Source: Candidatus Anammoxibacter sp. | Lineage (GTDB): Bacteria > Planctomycetota > Brocadiia > Brocadiales > Anammoxibacteraceae | Length of the DNA stretch: 64,000 nt | NCBI GenBank assembly: GCA_021777105.1 | Contig: JAIQZQ010000095.1 | Location: 51,337 to 115,336 of the forward strand | Direction: 5' to 3' | In this document: piece by piece, positions 28,189-36,937 of the stretch | Layout: each line of letters begins with the position of its first letter | Numbering within the stretch: position 1 is the stretch's first letter | The notes under the pieces: generated by a model | Seen by the model: only the letters and a program-made list of their open reading frames with translations | What the model was told of the DNA's origin: nothing | The model's database searches: none | Position numbers and translations under genes: made by a program

Positions 28189-29001
28189 CTATAAAACCTC
28201 TTTTAAGGCCAGCCTTAGCTCTTGAGCAGATGAAATCCTGTTTGACTTCTCCTCTTCAAGGGCCGCTAATACAATTTTTTCCAATTGAGGTGAAACAAAT
28301 TTGTTAAAAGTTTGTGGCGGCAATTTTGTTTCACTCCACTTTTTATCCGTTATCAGTTCATACATAACAGTTCCAAATGAGTAGATATCCGTCCTTTCAT
28401 CAAGCCCAAAGTCGGCGGCGATTGCTTCTAAGTCGGCGTCATCAGGCGCGTTCTTAAATGTTTCTATTAGCGCGCAATATTCCGGCGAGGAATAATCCTT
28501 GCTAAAACCTTTAACAATCTCTCCCTTTTTTATAGCAAGCTCAAAGTCGATTAAATAGATAACATTGGTTTTCGGGTTGACCATGAAATGTCCGGGTTTG
28601 ATATCGCAGTGTATATAACCTTGTGAATGCACATACTCTAAAGGATTGCAAACGCTTATAAAACATTTAACCTTTGTCTGCAACTGTTTAGGGCTCATTT
28701 CGTCCCCTTTTTCACGGAAATATCTGATCAATGCCCTGTCCGTAAGATGGTCAAGGACTATGAAGTATTGCCTCAATACCTCTTTGCCGTCTTCATAGAG
28801 CATATCTTGTCCGTGTCCATAAGCTTTTGGTATTTGCTCATGATCTAAATCGCATAAAATATGGAACTCTGTTTCAAAGTCAGTGTTCGGGCAATATTTT
28901 ATCCCCAGATTAGGCATGTTTGTCAATGCCGCATAATTAGACTTGTGAAGATCGGCGATGGTCTTAAACGTGGTAAATTCGTAATCTCTTATCTTATACA
29001 T
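28189..29001 (-). CDS. Atypical Hanks-type protein kinase (KPGH family, copy 1)
   Basis: A 270-residue soluble kinase-like protein without membrane span or sensor domain. Kinase features are K35 (GIKYC), E45 in the alpha-C position, the catalytic-loop H131-C-D133-I-K135-P-G-H138 and D152-F-E154 in place of DFG, followed by SSPEY in the activation/APE region. There is no glycine-rich loop; the N-terminus MYKIRDYEF is shared with copies at 41505 and 46505. The catalytic-loop Asn that normally helps bind metal is His in all three. Catalytic Asp, Lys and DFG-Asp positions are kept, so activity is possible. An OB-like secreted protein gene follows on the same strand. The substrate is unknown. Confidence 0.78.
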   Translation of the reverse strand: MYKIRDYEFTTFKTIADLHKSNYAALTNMPNLGIKYCPNTDFETEFHILCDLDHEQIPKAYGHGQDMLYEDGKEVLRQYFIVLDHLTDRALIRYFREKGDEMSPKQLQTKVKCFISVCNPLEYVHSQGYIHCDIKPGHFMVNPKTNVIYLIDFELAIKKGEIVKGFSKDYSSPEYCALIETFKNAPDDADLEAIAADFGLDERTDIYSFGTVMYELITDKKWSETKLPPQTFNKFVSPQLEKIVLAALEEEKSNRISSAQELRLALKEVL

Positions 29002-29040
29002 TATTTTCTGTGTAAAAATAAATAGAGTTCAGTAAAATAT

Positions 29041-29075
29041 TATAAATGGTTTATTTCAAATGTAAACCATTTATA
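29041..29075. promoter_or_regulatory. Perfect 13-bp palindrome upstream of kinase copy 1
   Basis: The arms TATAAATGGTTTA at 29041-29053 and its exact complement at 29063-29075 are separated by 9 bp. The site is 40-74 bp upstream of the minus-strand kinase start at 29001, a suitable place for an operator or a leader hairpin. No T-tract follows on either strand, so it is not an ordinary terminator. The rest of the 302 bp gap to ppaC shows nothing else I recognise. Confidence 0.45.
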
Positions 29076-29303
29076 TTTACAGTTTAAAAGCGGAAGGCGT
29101 GAGCTATCTTATTATACTAAAATCATTTACCTGCCAGAAATAGTATTTAAAAGTTAATCAAGAAACGTTCAAATTGTCATTAGATATTGGTTAAATTAAA
29201 CCACGTAATATTTTATCAGAAAATTAGATGATGTAAAATAGTTTTTGAAATAAACAGCGCAAATGTGAGTGTTTATTAAAAGCATAAATCGAAAAATCCG
29301 GTT

Positions 29304-30956
29304 TTAATAAATTTCATTACATAAATTTATGAGGTGGGGCACTACCTGTTTTTTTCTGGACAACACATTATTTAACTCATATACATTATCTTCAATTTTT
29401 GGATAGTCAAAATTGCTTATGATTTTATTATCGCCCACTGTTAGTAAAAGAGAAGTTTCCTTAACAATGTCTGTTATAAGGAGCGAAGAAAGCTCCAGCC
29501 CTTTTTTATCTTTGATTTTAGCCAATTCTTTCATTAAGTTGTCTTTTTCATTATAAAACTCGTCAAAACCGATAGTCTCTACTTGTCCTATGCCCAATTT
29601 CTTGCCTTTGATTTCAAAGAGCTTGTAGTCGCCATTTACAACTTTATAGGGGCCCTGGTTTTTAATGCTTGAGGTTGCGTTAAATATTTCTCTTCCAAAC
29701 GTAATGTAATTTATGCCGGATTTTTCTTCAAGCCATTCGGCTATTTTAATGTCGCGTGTTGTTGTAGTTGGTGATTTTAGTATAACCGTATCTGATAAAA
29801 CACCGGCAAGGAGAAGGCCGGCGACCTTTTTTTGAATTGTTAAAGATTTATACATAAACTTCTCGGCAATTAGAGTTGAGGAGCTTCCTACCGGCTCGCA
29901 TGTAAAAGTGATAGGTCGTGAAGTGTGGAAATTAGCAATCCTGTGATGATCTACAACCTCTTTTATTTCAACCGTGTCCGCGCCGTCTACGGCATGCGAG
30001 ATTTCATTATGATCAACCAGGATAAGGCTTTTTTGCGATGGTTTTAATATATCGCTCTTTGTAATAATGCCTAATATATTTTTATCTTCGCCTATTACTG
30101 CAATGCCGCGGCTTTCAATATTAGCTATCCGGTTTTTAATATCTTCAACAAGGTCGTCGGGGGATGCCTGCGCAAAATTCTTGTTGCATAATTTATAGGC
30201 CGGCGCGCTCAACCTGACAAGCTGCGCTGTCGTGGCTGAATCATAAGGGGATGTGATAATGCTAACGCCGTTTTTCTTAGCGTCTTCTTTAATATCGTCG
30301 CATACGTACAGGCCTCCGGTGACAATAAGCAGGCTTATCTTTTTTTGAACCGCAATATGTTGGATGTTTACCCTGTCGCCGACTATTACTATGCATTTTC
30401 TAGGGTCTTTTTCGCCAAGCGTTTTTAAAAACGAGGCTTCTTCCATTGCGCCGATATAAACGGAAAAATTTCGTTCGCTATATCCTAATAAGTCAACATG
30501 AATATCCGCGTCTAATGTCGCGACTATATTGGCAAGGGAGGTGAATACAACTCTTGACACCTTTTCTTCAAGCATGGCGATGTTCATGTATGCCATATCC
30601 ATTGGCGTTAAAACTCCATCAGGGATCAAGTCTTCGTTAACAACAGGTATGTGGCGGACATTTTTATTCTTAAATATTTCCATTACTTCTATGAGCGGAG
30701 TCTTTTTTTCTACTGTAATAATATTTCTGCTCATAATATCTTGCGCCTGTGGAAACACATTGGGCAGGTAAGTTGGCGGGGCGACTTTAAAGTAATCCAG
30801 GATAAATGAAGTTTGAGGGTTGATATCGCCGGCTCGGGCGGCCTCTACATTTTTAATGCCTTCCGCTTTTTTTAGCTCCGTAAATGCAATGGCGGAACAG
30901 ATCGAATCCGTGTCCGGGTTTTTATGTCCAATTACATATGTTATCTCTTCTGTCAT
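29304..30956 (-). CDS. ppaC: Manganese-dependent family II inorganic pyrophosphatase with CBS and DRTGG domains
   Basis: The 550-residue protein has the DHH N-terminal site GHKNPDTDSICSAIA and, after a long insert, the VDHNEISHAVDG and EVVDHHRI metal ligands, then a C-terminal DHHA2 domain. The insert, about residues 70-310, contains two CBS halves (MSRNIITVEKKTPLIEVMEI with VRHIPVVNED, and the VIGEDKNILGIITKSDIL half) around a DRTGG-like domain. This is the nucleotide-regulated CBS-PPase type, in which adenine nucleotides control hydrolysis of pyrophosphate in the cytosol. Starts at ATG 30956. It stands alone, with a fold-back repeat between it and the SorC-like gene. Confidence 0.92.
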   Translation of the reverse strand: MTEEITYVIGHKNPDTDSICSAIAFTELKKAEGIKNVEAARAGDINPQTSFILDYFKVAPPTYLPNVFPQAQDIMSRNIITVEKKTPLIEVMEIFKNKNVRHIPVVNEDLIPDGVLTPMDMAYMNIAMLEEKVSRVVFTSLANIVATLDADIHVDLLGYSERNFSVYIGAMEEASFLKTLGEKDPRKCIVIVGDRVNIQHIAVQKKISLLIVTGGLYVCDDIKEDAKKNGVSIITSPYDSATTAQLVRLSAPAYKLCNKNFAQASPDDLVEDIKNRIANIESRGIAVIGEDKNILGIITKSDILKPSQKSLILVDHNEISHAVDGADTVEIKEVVDHHRIANFHTSRPITFTCEPVGSSSTLIAEKFMYKSLTIQKKVAGLLLAGVLSDTVILKSPTTTTRDIKIAEWLEEKSGINYITFGREIFNATSSIKNQGPYKVVNGDYKLFEIKGKKLGIGQVETIGFDEFYNEKDNLMKELAKIKDKKGLELSSLLITDIVKETSLLLTVGDNKIISNFDYPKIEDNVYELNNVLSRKKQVVPHLINLCNEIY

Positions 30957-31016
30957 TATATTTTTAGTTCCCCATATGGCCTTGCAATGTCATGCAAAAG
31001 CATTTTTTTGCCGGCT

Positions 31017-31202
31017 CTAAGGGGCCGCTCAAAAATAACTTCGGTTTTTTGGCTGTAATTTTGCGTTAGATTTGTGAGATATGATTGAGTCAAATTCGTA
31101 GCGTAGCCTTAGCTACGTGAGAATTTGACGATTGAATATCCCGCAAAGATAATGTGAAAGTACGACCAAATAAACCGAAGTTATTTTTGAGCGGTCCCTT
31201 AG
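31017..31202. repeat. Fold-back (MITE-like) element with 31-35 bp terminal inverted repeats
   Basis: The left end (CTAAGGGGCCGCTCAAAAAT onward) is nearly identical to the complement of the right end (CTAAGGGACCGCTCAAAAAT), and pairing extends through AACTTCGGTTT for more than 30 bp. The centre also folds (GTCAAATTC with GAATTTGAC around CGTAGC/GCTACG). Length is about 185 bp, with no ORF. The terminal T-A bases fit a TA target duplication as made by IS630/mariner-type transposases. It fills the gap between ppaC and the SorC-like gene, and its right end contains that gene's stop codon. Confidence 0.8.
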
Positions 31203-32488
31203 TCCGTGTTTTTGTTATATGACTCGATTACCTTTTTTGCGACAAAACTACTAGTTACAAGGCCGTCAATTATATTCCCGTCTTTCCTTTTAAACCTGCC
31301 TAATATGTATCTCAATGGTTCGGCTCTTTGACTTGCTCCGCCGGCCACAATAAGAATAAACGGTTTAGGCTTCCCTTTGGCTTTAATATCCGATTGCTCA
31401 AATTCGCAAATGTTTAACGTGAATATTGAACAGTATAACCTTGCAACGGAGAAAAGGTCTTTTATGTCTATGGATTTTCCCATTACTGCTATTTTTCTAA
31501 GCAAGTCTACCTGGTCGTCCATGCTATATTTGAATTCCCACTCCTCGTAAGCCTCATCCATGCAGCTATCCTGATTCTTAATTGCAAACACTTTATTTCT
31601 CAAATAATGAAAAAGAAAACCGTGTCTGGGGTTGAATGGGGAAAATGATAGTTCCCCGCGTATGTCAAGTTTTCTGATTATATCGCTCAGCCCCATATCT
31701 TCCACAAAAAGTGGAAAACCTTTGGTAAAAAGGCGGCCTTTGACATTTTCAACCCCTAAAACAACTATATCGTTTTTGCAGATATTATAATTAAATTTAA
31801 GCCTATGGTCTGTGACAATGCGCTGTTTGACCAAATGCGTCATTTGATCAAAATTATCTATTTCTATTTCCGGTAGTTGGTATAAGTTGTTTACTGTTAC
31901 GTTAGGCTTCATATTTAACAACTGCGACATTGAGTGAACCGGTGAAAGCTCGATTAGACGCTTAGATCTTAAAGCGATTGTGGGCATTACTTCTATTTGC
32001 AAGTCTGTATTTATAAGGTCGTTTGTTAGGTGGGTTATGCATGATAAAACATTATTGCCGTCTGAGCCCGCAATTCGTAGAGATGGTTTTTGCAGCGTGT
32101 CTATGTCGGTTTCCGCGCTGTCAGCCGCCTGTCCGCGTTCCCTTTTATCAATTATCTCAGGTATTATGCCGGTTAGAAGGTCCGCGGCTTGCATGCCGAT
32201 CTGTTTGTAATACGTATTAAGGTGCACGTCTTTGTTTTTTAAAACAATGACTTTTTCAAGGTTGTATAAGGATTTAAGCTCATCTTCCAGGCCGTAATCT
32301 CTTGCTTCGGCTGTTTCGATTTTTATGGGATAATGTTTGTCCCACATTTTTAAGCATCTGGATATTTGGGACTGGCTCACTTGTAGCTTGTCGGCCAGGA
32401 ACTGTTGCGATTTGAATTCCGGCCAATATTTAACAATTAGCTTTGCAATTTCGCTATCCAGTTGTAACTTGGTCTTGTGTTTTTTCAT
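31199..32488 (-). CDS. SorC/DeoR-like transcriptional regulator
   Basis: The 429-residue protein begins with a helix-turn-helix (QQFLADKLQVSQSQISRCLK, about residues 28-47) like the N-terminal domain of SorC regulators, followed by the linking helix (YGLEDELKSLYNLEKVIVL). The C-terminal PFILIVAGGASQRAEPLRYI and DGLVTSSFVAKKVIES match the effector-domain end of sugar-binding SorC proteins. The middle is longer and more diverged than in typical 310-330 residue members, so the ligand may not be a sugar phosphate. It reads away from PII-1 across a 490 bp AT-rich gap. The stop codon is inside the right end of the fold-back element at 31017-31202, so the natural C-terminus may have been altered by insertion. 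Confidence 0.7.
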   Translation of the reverse strand: MKKHKTKLQLDSEIAKLIVKYWPEFKSQQFLADKLQVSQSQISRCLKMWDKHYPIKIETAEARDYGLEDELKSLYNLEKVIVLKNKDVHLNTYYKQIGMQAADLLTGIIPEIIDKRERGQAADSAETDIDTLQKPSLRIAGSDGNNVLSCITHLTNDLINTDLQIEVMPTIALRSKRLIELSPVHSMSQLLNMKPNVTVNNLYQLPEIEIDNFDQMTHLVKQRIVTDHRLKFNYNICKNDIVVLGVENVKGRLFTKGFPLFVEDMGLSDIIRKLDIRGELSFSPFNPRHGFLFHYLRNKVFAIKNQDSCMDEAYEEWEFKYSMDDQVDLLRKIAVMGKSIDIKDLFSVARLYCSIFTLNICEFEQSDIKAKGKPKPFILIVAGGASQRAEPLRYILGRFKRKDGNIIDGLVTSSFVAKKVIESYNKNTD

Positions 32489-32978
32489 CCGGGCTCTTTC
32501 TTTTCTGTTTCCGGCAAATTCCCTTATTTTGCTTTTTTACTCTCTGTGTTGCTCGTGGCTGAAACGTAAGTTGTATTTTTTTGTGATTAAAATCAATTAA
32601 AACAAGTATAAATATTTATTTTGAACATAATAATATAACTGAATATCAATGACAATTAAAAAATAATTATGATTAGTCATATTTTAACCGGATATATTAG
32701 ATTAGCATGATATTGATATTATTATTAATATGCGTAAGTCTTAATATAATAGCTATATACACTGTTTAATGACTGAATTACAATCGATAAATAATTATTT
32801 ATATGAATTAAGGTTATACAAGCAAAATCTTATTATATATTTTAAATAAAGTTTGCATTAATACATTTCTCTTTGTATATTTTAACAAGTTTTTCATGAA
32901 AAAATTGTTAACCATATACTGTTTGTTCATTAGTTTATTTATCTTTATTATATAGATAGAAAGAATAAAGGTGTAATT
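32489..32978. other. AT-rich divergent intergenic region
   Basis: A 490 bp, very AT-rich stretch lies between the divergent SorC-like regulator and PII-1. It should hold both promoters, but no convincing sigma-70 or sigma-54 pair stands out. The only clear site is the AAAGGTG ribosome site just before the PII-1 ATG at 32979. Confidence 0.5.
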
Positions 32979-33368
32979 ATGAAATTGATTAAAGCGATTT
33001 TAAGGCCGGAAAGATCGGTTGAAGTAAAAGATAAATTGCAGGAGTTAGGGTTTCACGGAATTACAACATGGAAAATTAATGGATATGGAGAAATAAAGAA
33101 AGTTAGCAAAAGGGTTTATAGAGGCCACGTTTATCATGAACGAATGGAAAATGTAGAAAGGACGATATTAGAACTTGTCGTGTCGGATGAGAAAGCGGAT
33201 GAAGTTGTAGACACTATTAAAATAACCGGCAGAACGGACGAGGGTGGAGACGGCAGAATATATACTTCTAAATTGGAAGACTCTGTTCATATCGATTCCG
33301 GCTCTCAGCATGTAGGCGAGATTGCCAAAGAAGGCGGAGAGGGCGATGAAGGGGCTGAAGACGTTTAA
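32979..33368 (+). CDS. Divergent PII-family protein (PII-1)
   Basis: A 129-residue PII-fold protein: MKLIKAILRPERSVEVKDKL, a T-loop between 36 and 58, ILELVVSDEKADEVVDTI and the B-loop GDGRIYTSKLED. The T-loop differs from GlnB/GlnK: the 2-oxoglutarate/Mg ligand Gln39 is Ile, there is a one-residue insertion, and Tyr47 and Tyr52 correspond to Tyr46 and Tyr51. The usual RTGE C-loop is replaced by DSGSQ and an acidic tail of about 20 residues rich in Glu and Gly. It may sense nucleotides but perhaps not 2-oxoglutarate in the normal way (inference). It is monocistronic, with no Amt gene beside it; an RNA-like hairpin and the Mrp operon follow. Confidence 0.82.
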   Translation: MKLIKAILRPERSVEVKDKLQELGFHGITTWKINGYGEIKKVSKRVYRGHVYHERMENVERTILELVVSDEKADEVVDTIKITGRTDEGGDGRIYTSKLEDSVHIDSGSQHVGEIAKEGGEGDEGAEDV

Positions 33369-33496
33369 TAAAAAATTAGCATCATATGTATTTGACGGGT
33401 TTTAAGGTTTTTCCCGATAATTAAAAAGGCAAGCCGCCATAAACTAACCCAACATTAGTTATAAACAATATTTACAAAAATCCTAGGCTTGTTTAC

Positions 33497-33570
33497 CATT
33501 GCCATGCCGCTTGCAAAAGGGGATATCACTTTTGGACCTCCTTTCCGTGATATCCCCGGCAATGTTTTTT
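33497..33570 (+). ncRNA. Structured RNA candidate with anti-Shine-Dalgarno loop
   Basis: CATTGCC (33497-33503) pairs with GGCAATG (33558-33564). Inside it, after a 15-nt bulge on the 5' side, GGGGATATCAC (33519-33529) pairs perfectly with GTGATATCCCC (33547-33557). The 17-nt loop contains ACCTCCTTTCC (33536-33546), matching the CCTCCTTT anti-SD tail of 16S rRNA. Six T residues follow at 33565-33570, so the 3' end looks like an intrinsic terminator. It lies 130 bp after PII-1 and about 280 bp before mrpA; the rest of that gap shows nothing else convincing. It could be the 3' part of an sRNA, the PII-1 terminator, or an attenuator. Confidence 0.45.
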
Positions 33571-33846
33571 ACAAAACTTCAAGATTTTATAAGCTTATGC
33601 GTTTAAAAATTACAAAGACAAATCAACATTGTTGTAATTGGCGCAATTTACGCTAAATTTCCTTGTGATTCACGCATTAAAATTTTATAATCCCGCATAA
33701 CATCCTGCCGATTGTCTTATATTATCACATTAGTGATGTTATATTGCCATAAACGAATACAAACTAATTTAGCTGCAAACTGATGTAATAGTTATTATGT
33801 ATTAAACGTTGCTTTGTCTTTATAGTCTTTATATTAGGTTTTTTAT

Positions 33847-36162
33847 ATGGGTATAATTGCCGCTGTATTTTCAGGGTTTGGATTGGGGGTAATTGCGCCG
33901 TTTATTAACCGGGGCGTTCGGGGATACACGGGGTGGGTTATTTCCGTGTTGCCGTTTTCACTTCTGGTTTATTTCGCCTCTCTTATTAAACATATTAGGC
34001 ATGGGGAAGTTGTAACGGCGGCGTATAATTGGGTTCCCGGTTTAGGAATAAACCTTTCGTTCTACATTGACGGTTTAGGCTTGCTCTTTGCGTTGCTAAT
34101 TACCGGAATTGGAGCGTTTGTGATAATTTATGCGTCTATTTATCTGGCGGGGCATATTTATCTTGGCCGGTTCTATATCTATATCCTGATGTTTATGTCT
34201 TCAATGCTGGGAGTTGTGTTATCTGGCAACCTTATAACATTTTTTGTTTTTTGGGAATTGACGGGCGTTACGTCCTATTTCCTAATTGGATATAATTGCG
34301 AACGGGAAGAAGCGCGCTTTGCCGCATTGCAAGCCTTGTTGGTAACAGGCGTAGGAGGGCTTGCTCTGCTTGCCGGGTTTATTATGATGGGCAATGTTGC
34401 CGGCGGTTACGAGTTTAGTGATTTGTTGAATAACGGCGACTTGATTCGCAATAATCCTCTTTACATTCCTATTTTAATACTTGTGCTTGCGGGGGCGTTT
34501 ACAAAGTCGGCGCAAGTTCCATTTCATTTTTGGTTGCCTGGAGCTATGGAGGCTCCCACGCCGATTAGCTCATATCTGCACTCCGCTACCATGGTTAAAG
34601 CCGGCGTTTTCTTAATTGCGCGTTTAAATCCTGTGCTGGGCGAAACTCAGGTCTGGTTCTATGCCGTGTCTTTTACCGGCGCCGTTACAATGGTGGTTGG
34701 CGGATATATGGCCATACATCAAACTGATCTTAAGAAGATTTTGGCTTATTCTACGGTGTGTGTGCTCGGTATTTTAACTATGCTGGTGGGGTTAGGGACG
34801 CATTTGGCCCTTAAAGCTGCTATGGTTTTTCTCTTTGCCCATGCATTGTACAAAGCTTCGTTGTTTCTAATAGCAGGCATTGTTGACCATGGCGCAGGCA
34901 CGCGGGACATAAATAAGCTTGGAGGGTTGCGTAAATATATGCCGGTTACAGCTATAGTAGCCGGATTGGCGACGCTTTCAGCATGCGGGCTGCCTCCGTT
35001 TTTTGGTTTTGTGGGGAAAGAGTTGCTTTACGAAGCCGGTTCATCGGCGAAGAGCGTGTCATATGTAATTACAGGAGCTTCGGTGTGCGCAAATATTTTT
35101 ATGTTTGGGGCTATTTGGCTTGCTGGTGTAAGGCCGTTTATCAAGAGTTACAATCTTTTGCCGAACAAAGCGCATGAAGCTCCGTTTAGCATGTTAGTTG
35201 GGCCTGCTATCCTGGCCGGATTGGGTTTGATATTTGGATTGATGCCTGGTTTGCTTGAAGATGTTATTTTTGCTCCCGCTGCTTCAGCTGTCGCGGGCGA
35301 GCATGTGCATATGCATTTAGCCTTATGGCATGGCTTTAATCTGCCGTTGGCGCTTAGCGCCGTCACGGTGGCCGGCGGTTTTAGCGTTTTCATATTTAGA
35401 CGCGCAATAATTGAGTTTGCCGGCAAATTAGGCTTTGTTTCGCGTTTTGGGCCATCGCAATGGTATAAGAGTCTTTACGATTGGTTATTTGTGGTTGCGC
35501 GTTTTCAGACTAAAACGATACAAAGCGGATACCAGAGATACTATTTGTTAACTATATTTTCAGTGGCTACAGTCCTCCTTTCATACAAACTGCTGCAGAT
35601 TGGCGGTGTTCAACAATTTGTCAACTTTGGAGAGGTGAAATTTTATGAAGTGGCATTGGGCGTTTTCATGATAGTTGCAATGGTAATCGCGGTGCTCTCG
35701 GACGGGAGGTTGACGGCGGTTATTTCGTTGGGGGTTGTTGGTTTTTGCGTGTCGTTAATATATGTGTTGTATAGCGCCCCGGATTTGGCTCTTACTCAAA
35801 TTTTAGTTGAGACGTTAACGGTTATTTTAATTATCCTGGTAGTTTATCACTTGCCCCGGTTTGCAAAATTGTCAAGCCTTAAATCGCGTATAAGAGACGC
35901 GGTTCTTTCCGTTGCTTTTGGTGGTGTTATGACTGCCTTGGTGTTAAAAGCGTCAAACGTTCAGCTGTATCCCAAAATTTCCCAGTATTTTGAAAAAAAT
36001 AGTCTTAAATTAGCGCATGGCCGCAACATTGTAAACGTTATTCTTGTCGATTTTAGAGGGATTGACACAATGGGCGAGATTACAGTGCTGGGTGTTGTCG
36101 GCATTGGGGTCTATGCGTTGCTTAAACTTCAAATGGATGCTGATAGGTGTAAACTCAAATGA
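33847..36162 (+). CDS. mrpA: Mrp Na+/H+ antiporter subunit A
   Basis: A 771-residue NuoL-like membrane subunit. Conserved motifs include FFVFWELTGVTSYFLIGYN with the lipid-side Glu, TKSAQVPFHFWLPGAMEAPT with the key Lys, and a SSYLHSATMVKAGVF stretch. After residue 590 come the MbhD-like helix bundle (YSAPDLALTQILVETLTVIL) and the MrpA-type C-terminal segment (NVILVDFRGIDTMGEITVLG). It is the largest subunit of the seven-part Mrp complex that exports Na+ in exchange for protons across the inner membrane. It is the first gene of the operon and overlaps mrpB by 4 bp. Confidence 0.93.
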   Translation: MGIIAAVFSGFGLGVIAPFINRGVRGYTGWVISVLPFSLLVYFASLIKHIRHGEVVTAAYNWVPGLGINLSFYIDGLGLLFALLITGIGAFVIIYASIYLAGHIYLGRFYIYILMFMSSMLGVVLSGNLITFFVFWELTGVTSYFLIGYNCEREEARFAALQALLVTGVGGLALLAGFIMMGNVAGGYEFSDLLNNGDLIRNNPLYIPILILVLAGAFTKSAQVPFHFWLPGAMEAPTPISSYLHSATMVKAGVFLIARLNPVLGETQVWFYAVSFTGAVTMVVGGYMAIHQTDLKKILAYSTVCVLGILTMLVGLGTHLALKAAMVFLFAHALYKASLFLIAGIVDHGAGTRDINKLGGLRKYMPVTAIVAGLATLSACGLPPFFGFVGKELLYEAGSSAKSVSYVITGASVCANIFMFGAIWLAGVRPFIKSYNLLPNKAHEAPFSMLVGPAILAGLGLIFGLMPGLLEDVIFAPAASAVAGEHVHMHLALWHGFNLPLALSAVTVAGGFSVFIFRRAIIEFAGKLGFVSRFGPSQWYKSLYDWLFVVARFQTKTIQSGYQRYYLLTIFSVATVLLSYKLLQIGGVQQFVNFGEVKFYEVALGVFMIVAMVIAVLSDGRLTAVISLGVVGFCVSLIYVLYSAPDLALTQILVETLTVILIILVVYHLPRFAKLSSLKSRIRDAVLSVAFGGVMTALVLKASNVQLYPKISQYFEKNSLKLAHGRNIVNVILVDFRGIDTMGEITVLGVVGIGVYALLKLQMDADRCKLK

Positions 36163-36578
36163 ATCTTATTCTCTTGTCAATTGCAACACGTTATTTAATG
36201 CCGGTAATACTGTTTTTTTCAGTGGCATTGCTTATGAGAGGTCATAATAATCCGGGCGGGGGATTTATTGGCGGCTTGCTTGCCGCAGGCGCATTTATAC
36301 TGTACTCAATTGCTTTTGGCGTAGATGCCGCCAGAAAAAAACTTAAAATTGATCCGCGTTCTTTAATTGGGTTTGGTCTGTTAACGGCGGTTGCCAGCGG
36401 AATAATCTCTTTTTTCACTAAAACGTCGTTTATGACCAGCAAATGGGGAGAGGTACACCTTCCCGTGTTAGGTGAATTTCATTTTGGAACGCCGGTTATG
36501 TTTGATCTCGGCGTTTATTTAGTGGTGGTGGGAGTAACGTTAACTATAATTTTTTCCCTTTCAGAACTTTCAGATTAA
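36159..36578 (+). CDS. mrpB: Mrp Na+/H+ antiporter subunit B
   Basis: A 139-residue protein with four membrane helices and the MrpB motif RGHNNPGGGFIGGLLAAGAF near residue 29. It overlaps mrpA by ATGA, giving translational coupling. MrpB forms part of the core membrane module of the antiporter. The length matches the family. Confidence 0.93.
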   Translation: MNLILLSIATRYLMPVILFFSVALLMRGHNNPGGGFIGGLLAAGAFILYSIAFGVDAARKKLKIDPRSLIGFGLLTAVASGIISFFTKTSFMTSKWGEVHLPVLGEFHFGTPVMFDLGVYLVVVGVTLTIIFSLSELSD

Positions 36579-36586
36579 TAAATATT

Positions 36587-36934
36587 ATGGAAACTGTATT
36601 GGCATTTGTGATTGGGGCGCTGTTTGCGGCTGGTATGTATTCTATGTTGCGCAGAAGCCTTGTGAAGCTTATTATTGGATTGATATTTCTAAGCACGGCC
36701 GGCAACCTCCTCATCTTTGTTGCGGGCGGGTTAACCCCCGCCTCTCCTCCTCTAGTGCAAGCAAAAGAGGAGGTTGCCGCAGCTTCCGCCGCGGACCCGT
36801 TGCCTCAGGCAATGATTTTGACCGCAATTGTTATCGGTTTCGGCGTGCTGGCGTTTACGCTTGTTTTGATAAAACGGACTTTTAAGACTGTTGGGACGGA
36901 TGATATAGACGATTTAATGGAGAGGCATTATTAA
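36587..36934 (+). CDS. mrpC: Mrp Na+/H+ antiporter subunit C (NuoK-like)
   Basis: A 115-residue, three-helix NuoK homologue. SMLRRSLVKLIIGLIFLSTA and the AMILTAIVIGFGVLAFTLVL helix are typical. A loop of about 25 residues rich in Ala and Pro between helices 2 and 3 is normal for MrpC. It sits 8 bp after mrpB and 3 bp before mrpD. Confidence 0.92.
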   Translation: METVLAFVIGALFAAGMYSMLRRSLVKLIIGLIFLSTAGNLLIFVAGGLTPASPPLVQAKEEVAAASAADPLPQAMILTAIVIGFGVLAFTLVLIKRTFKTVGTDDIDDLMERHY

Positions 36935-36937
36935 CAT

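Noticed and set aside
33637..33655. TGGCGCAATTTACGC resembling a sigma-54 promoter upstream of mrpA
   Set aside because: GG and GC have the right spacing, but the minus-12 part is ACGC rather than TTGC and the match is poor enough to be chance; the distance to mrpA is about 190 bp.
35148..35426. 92-residue minus-strand frame inside mrpA
   Set aside because: Shadow of the antiporter coding sequence in another frame.
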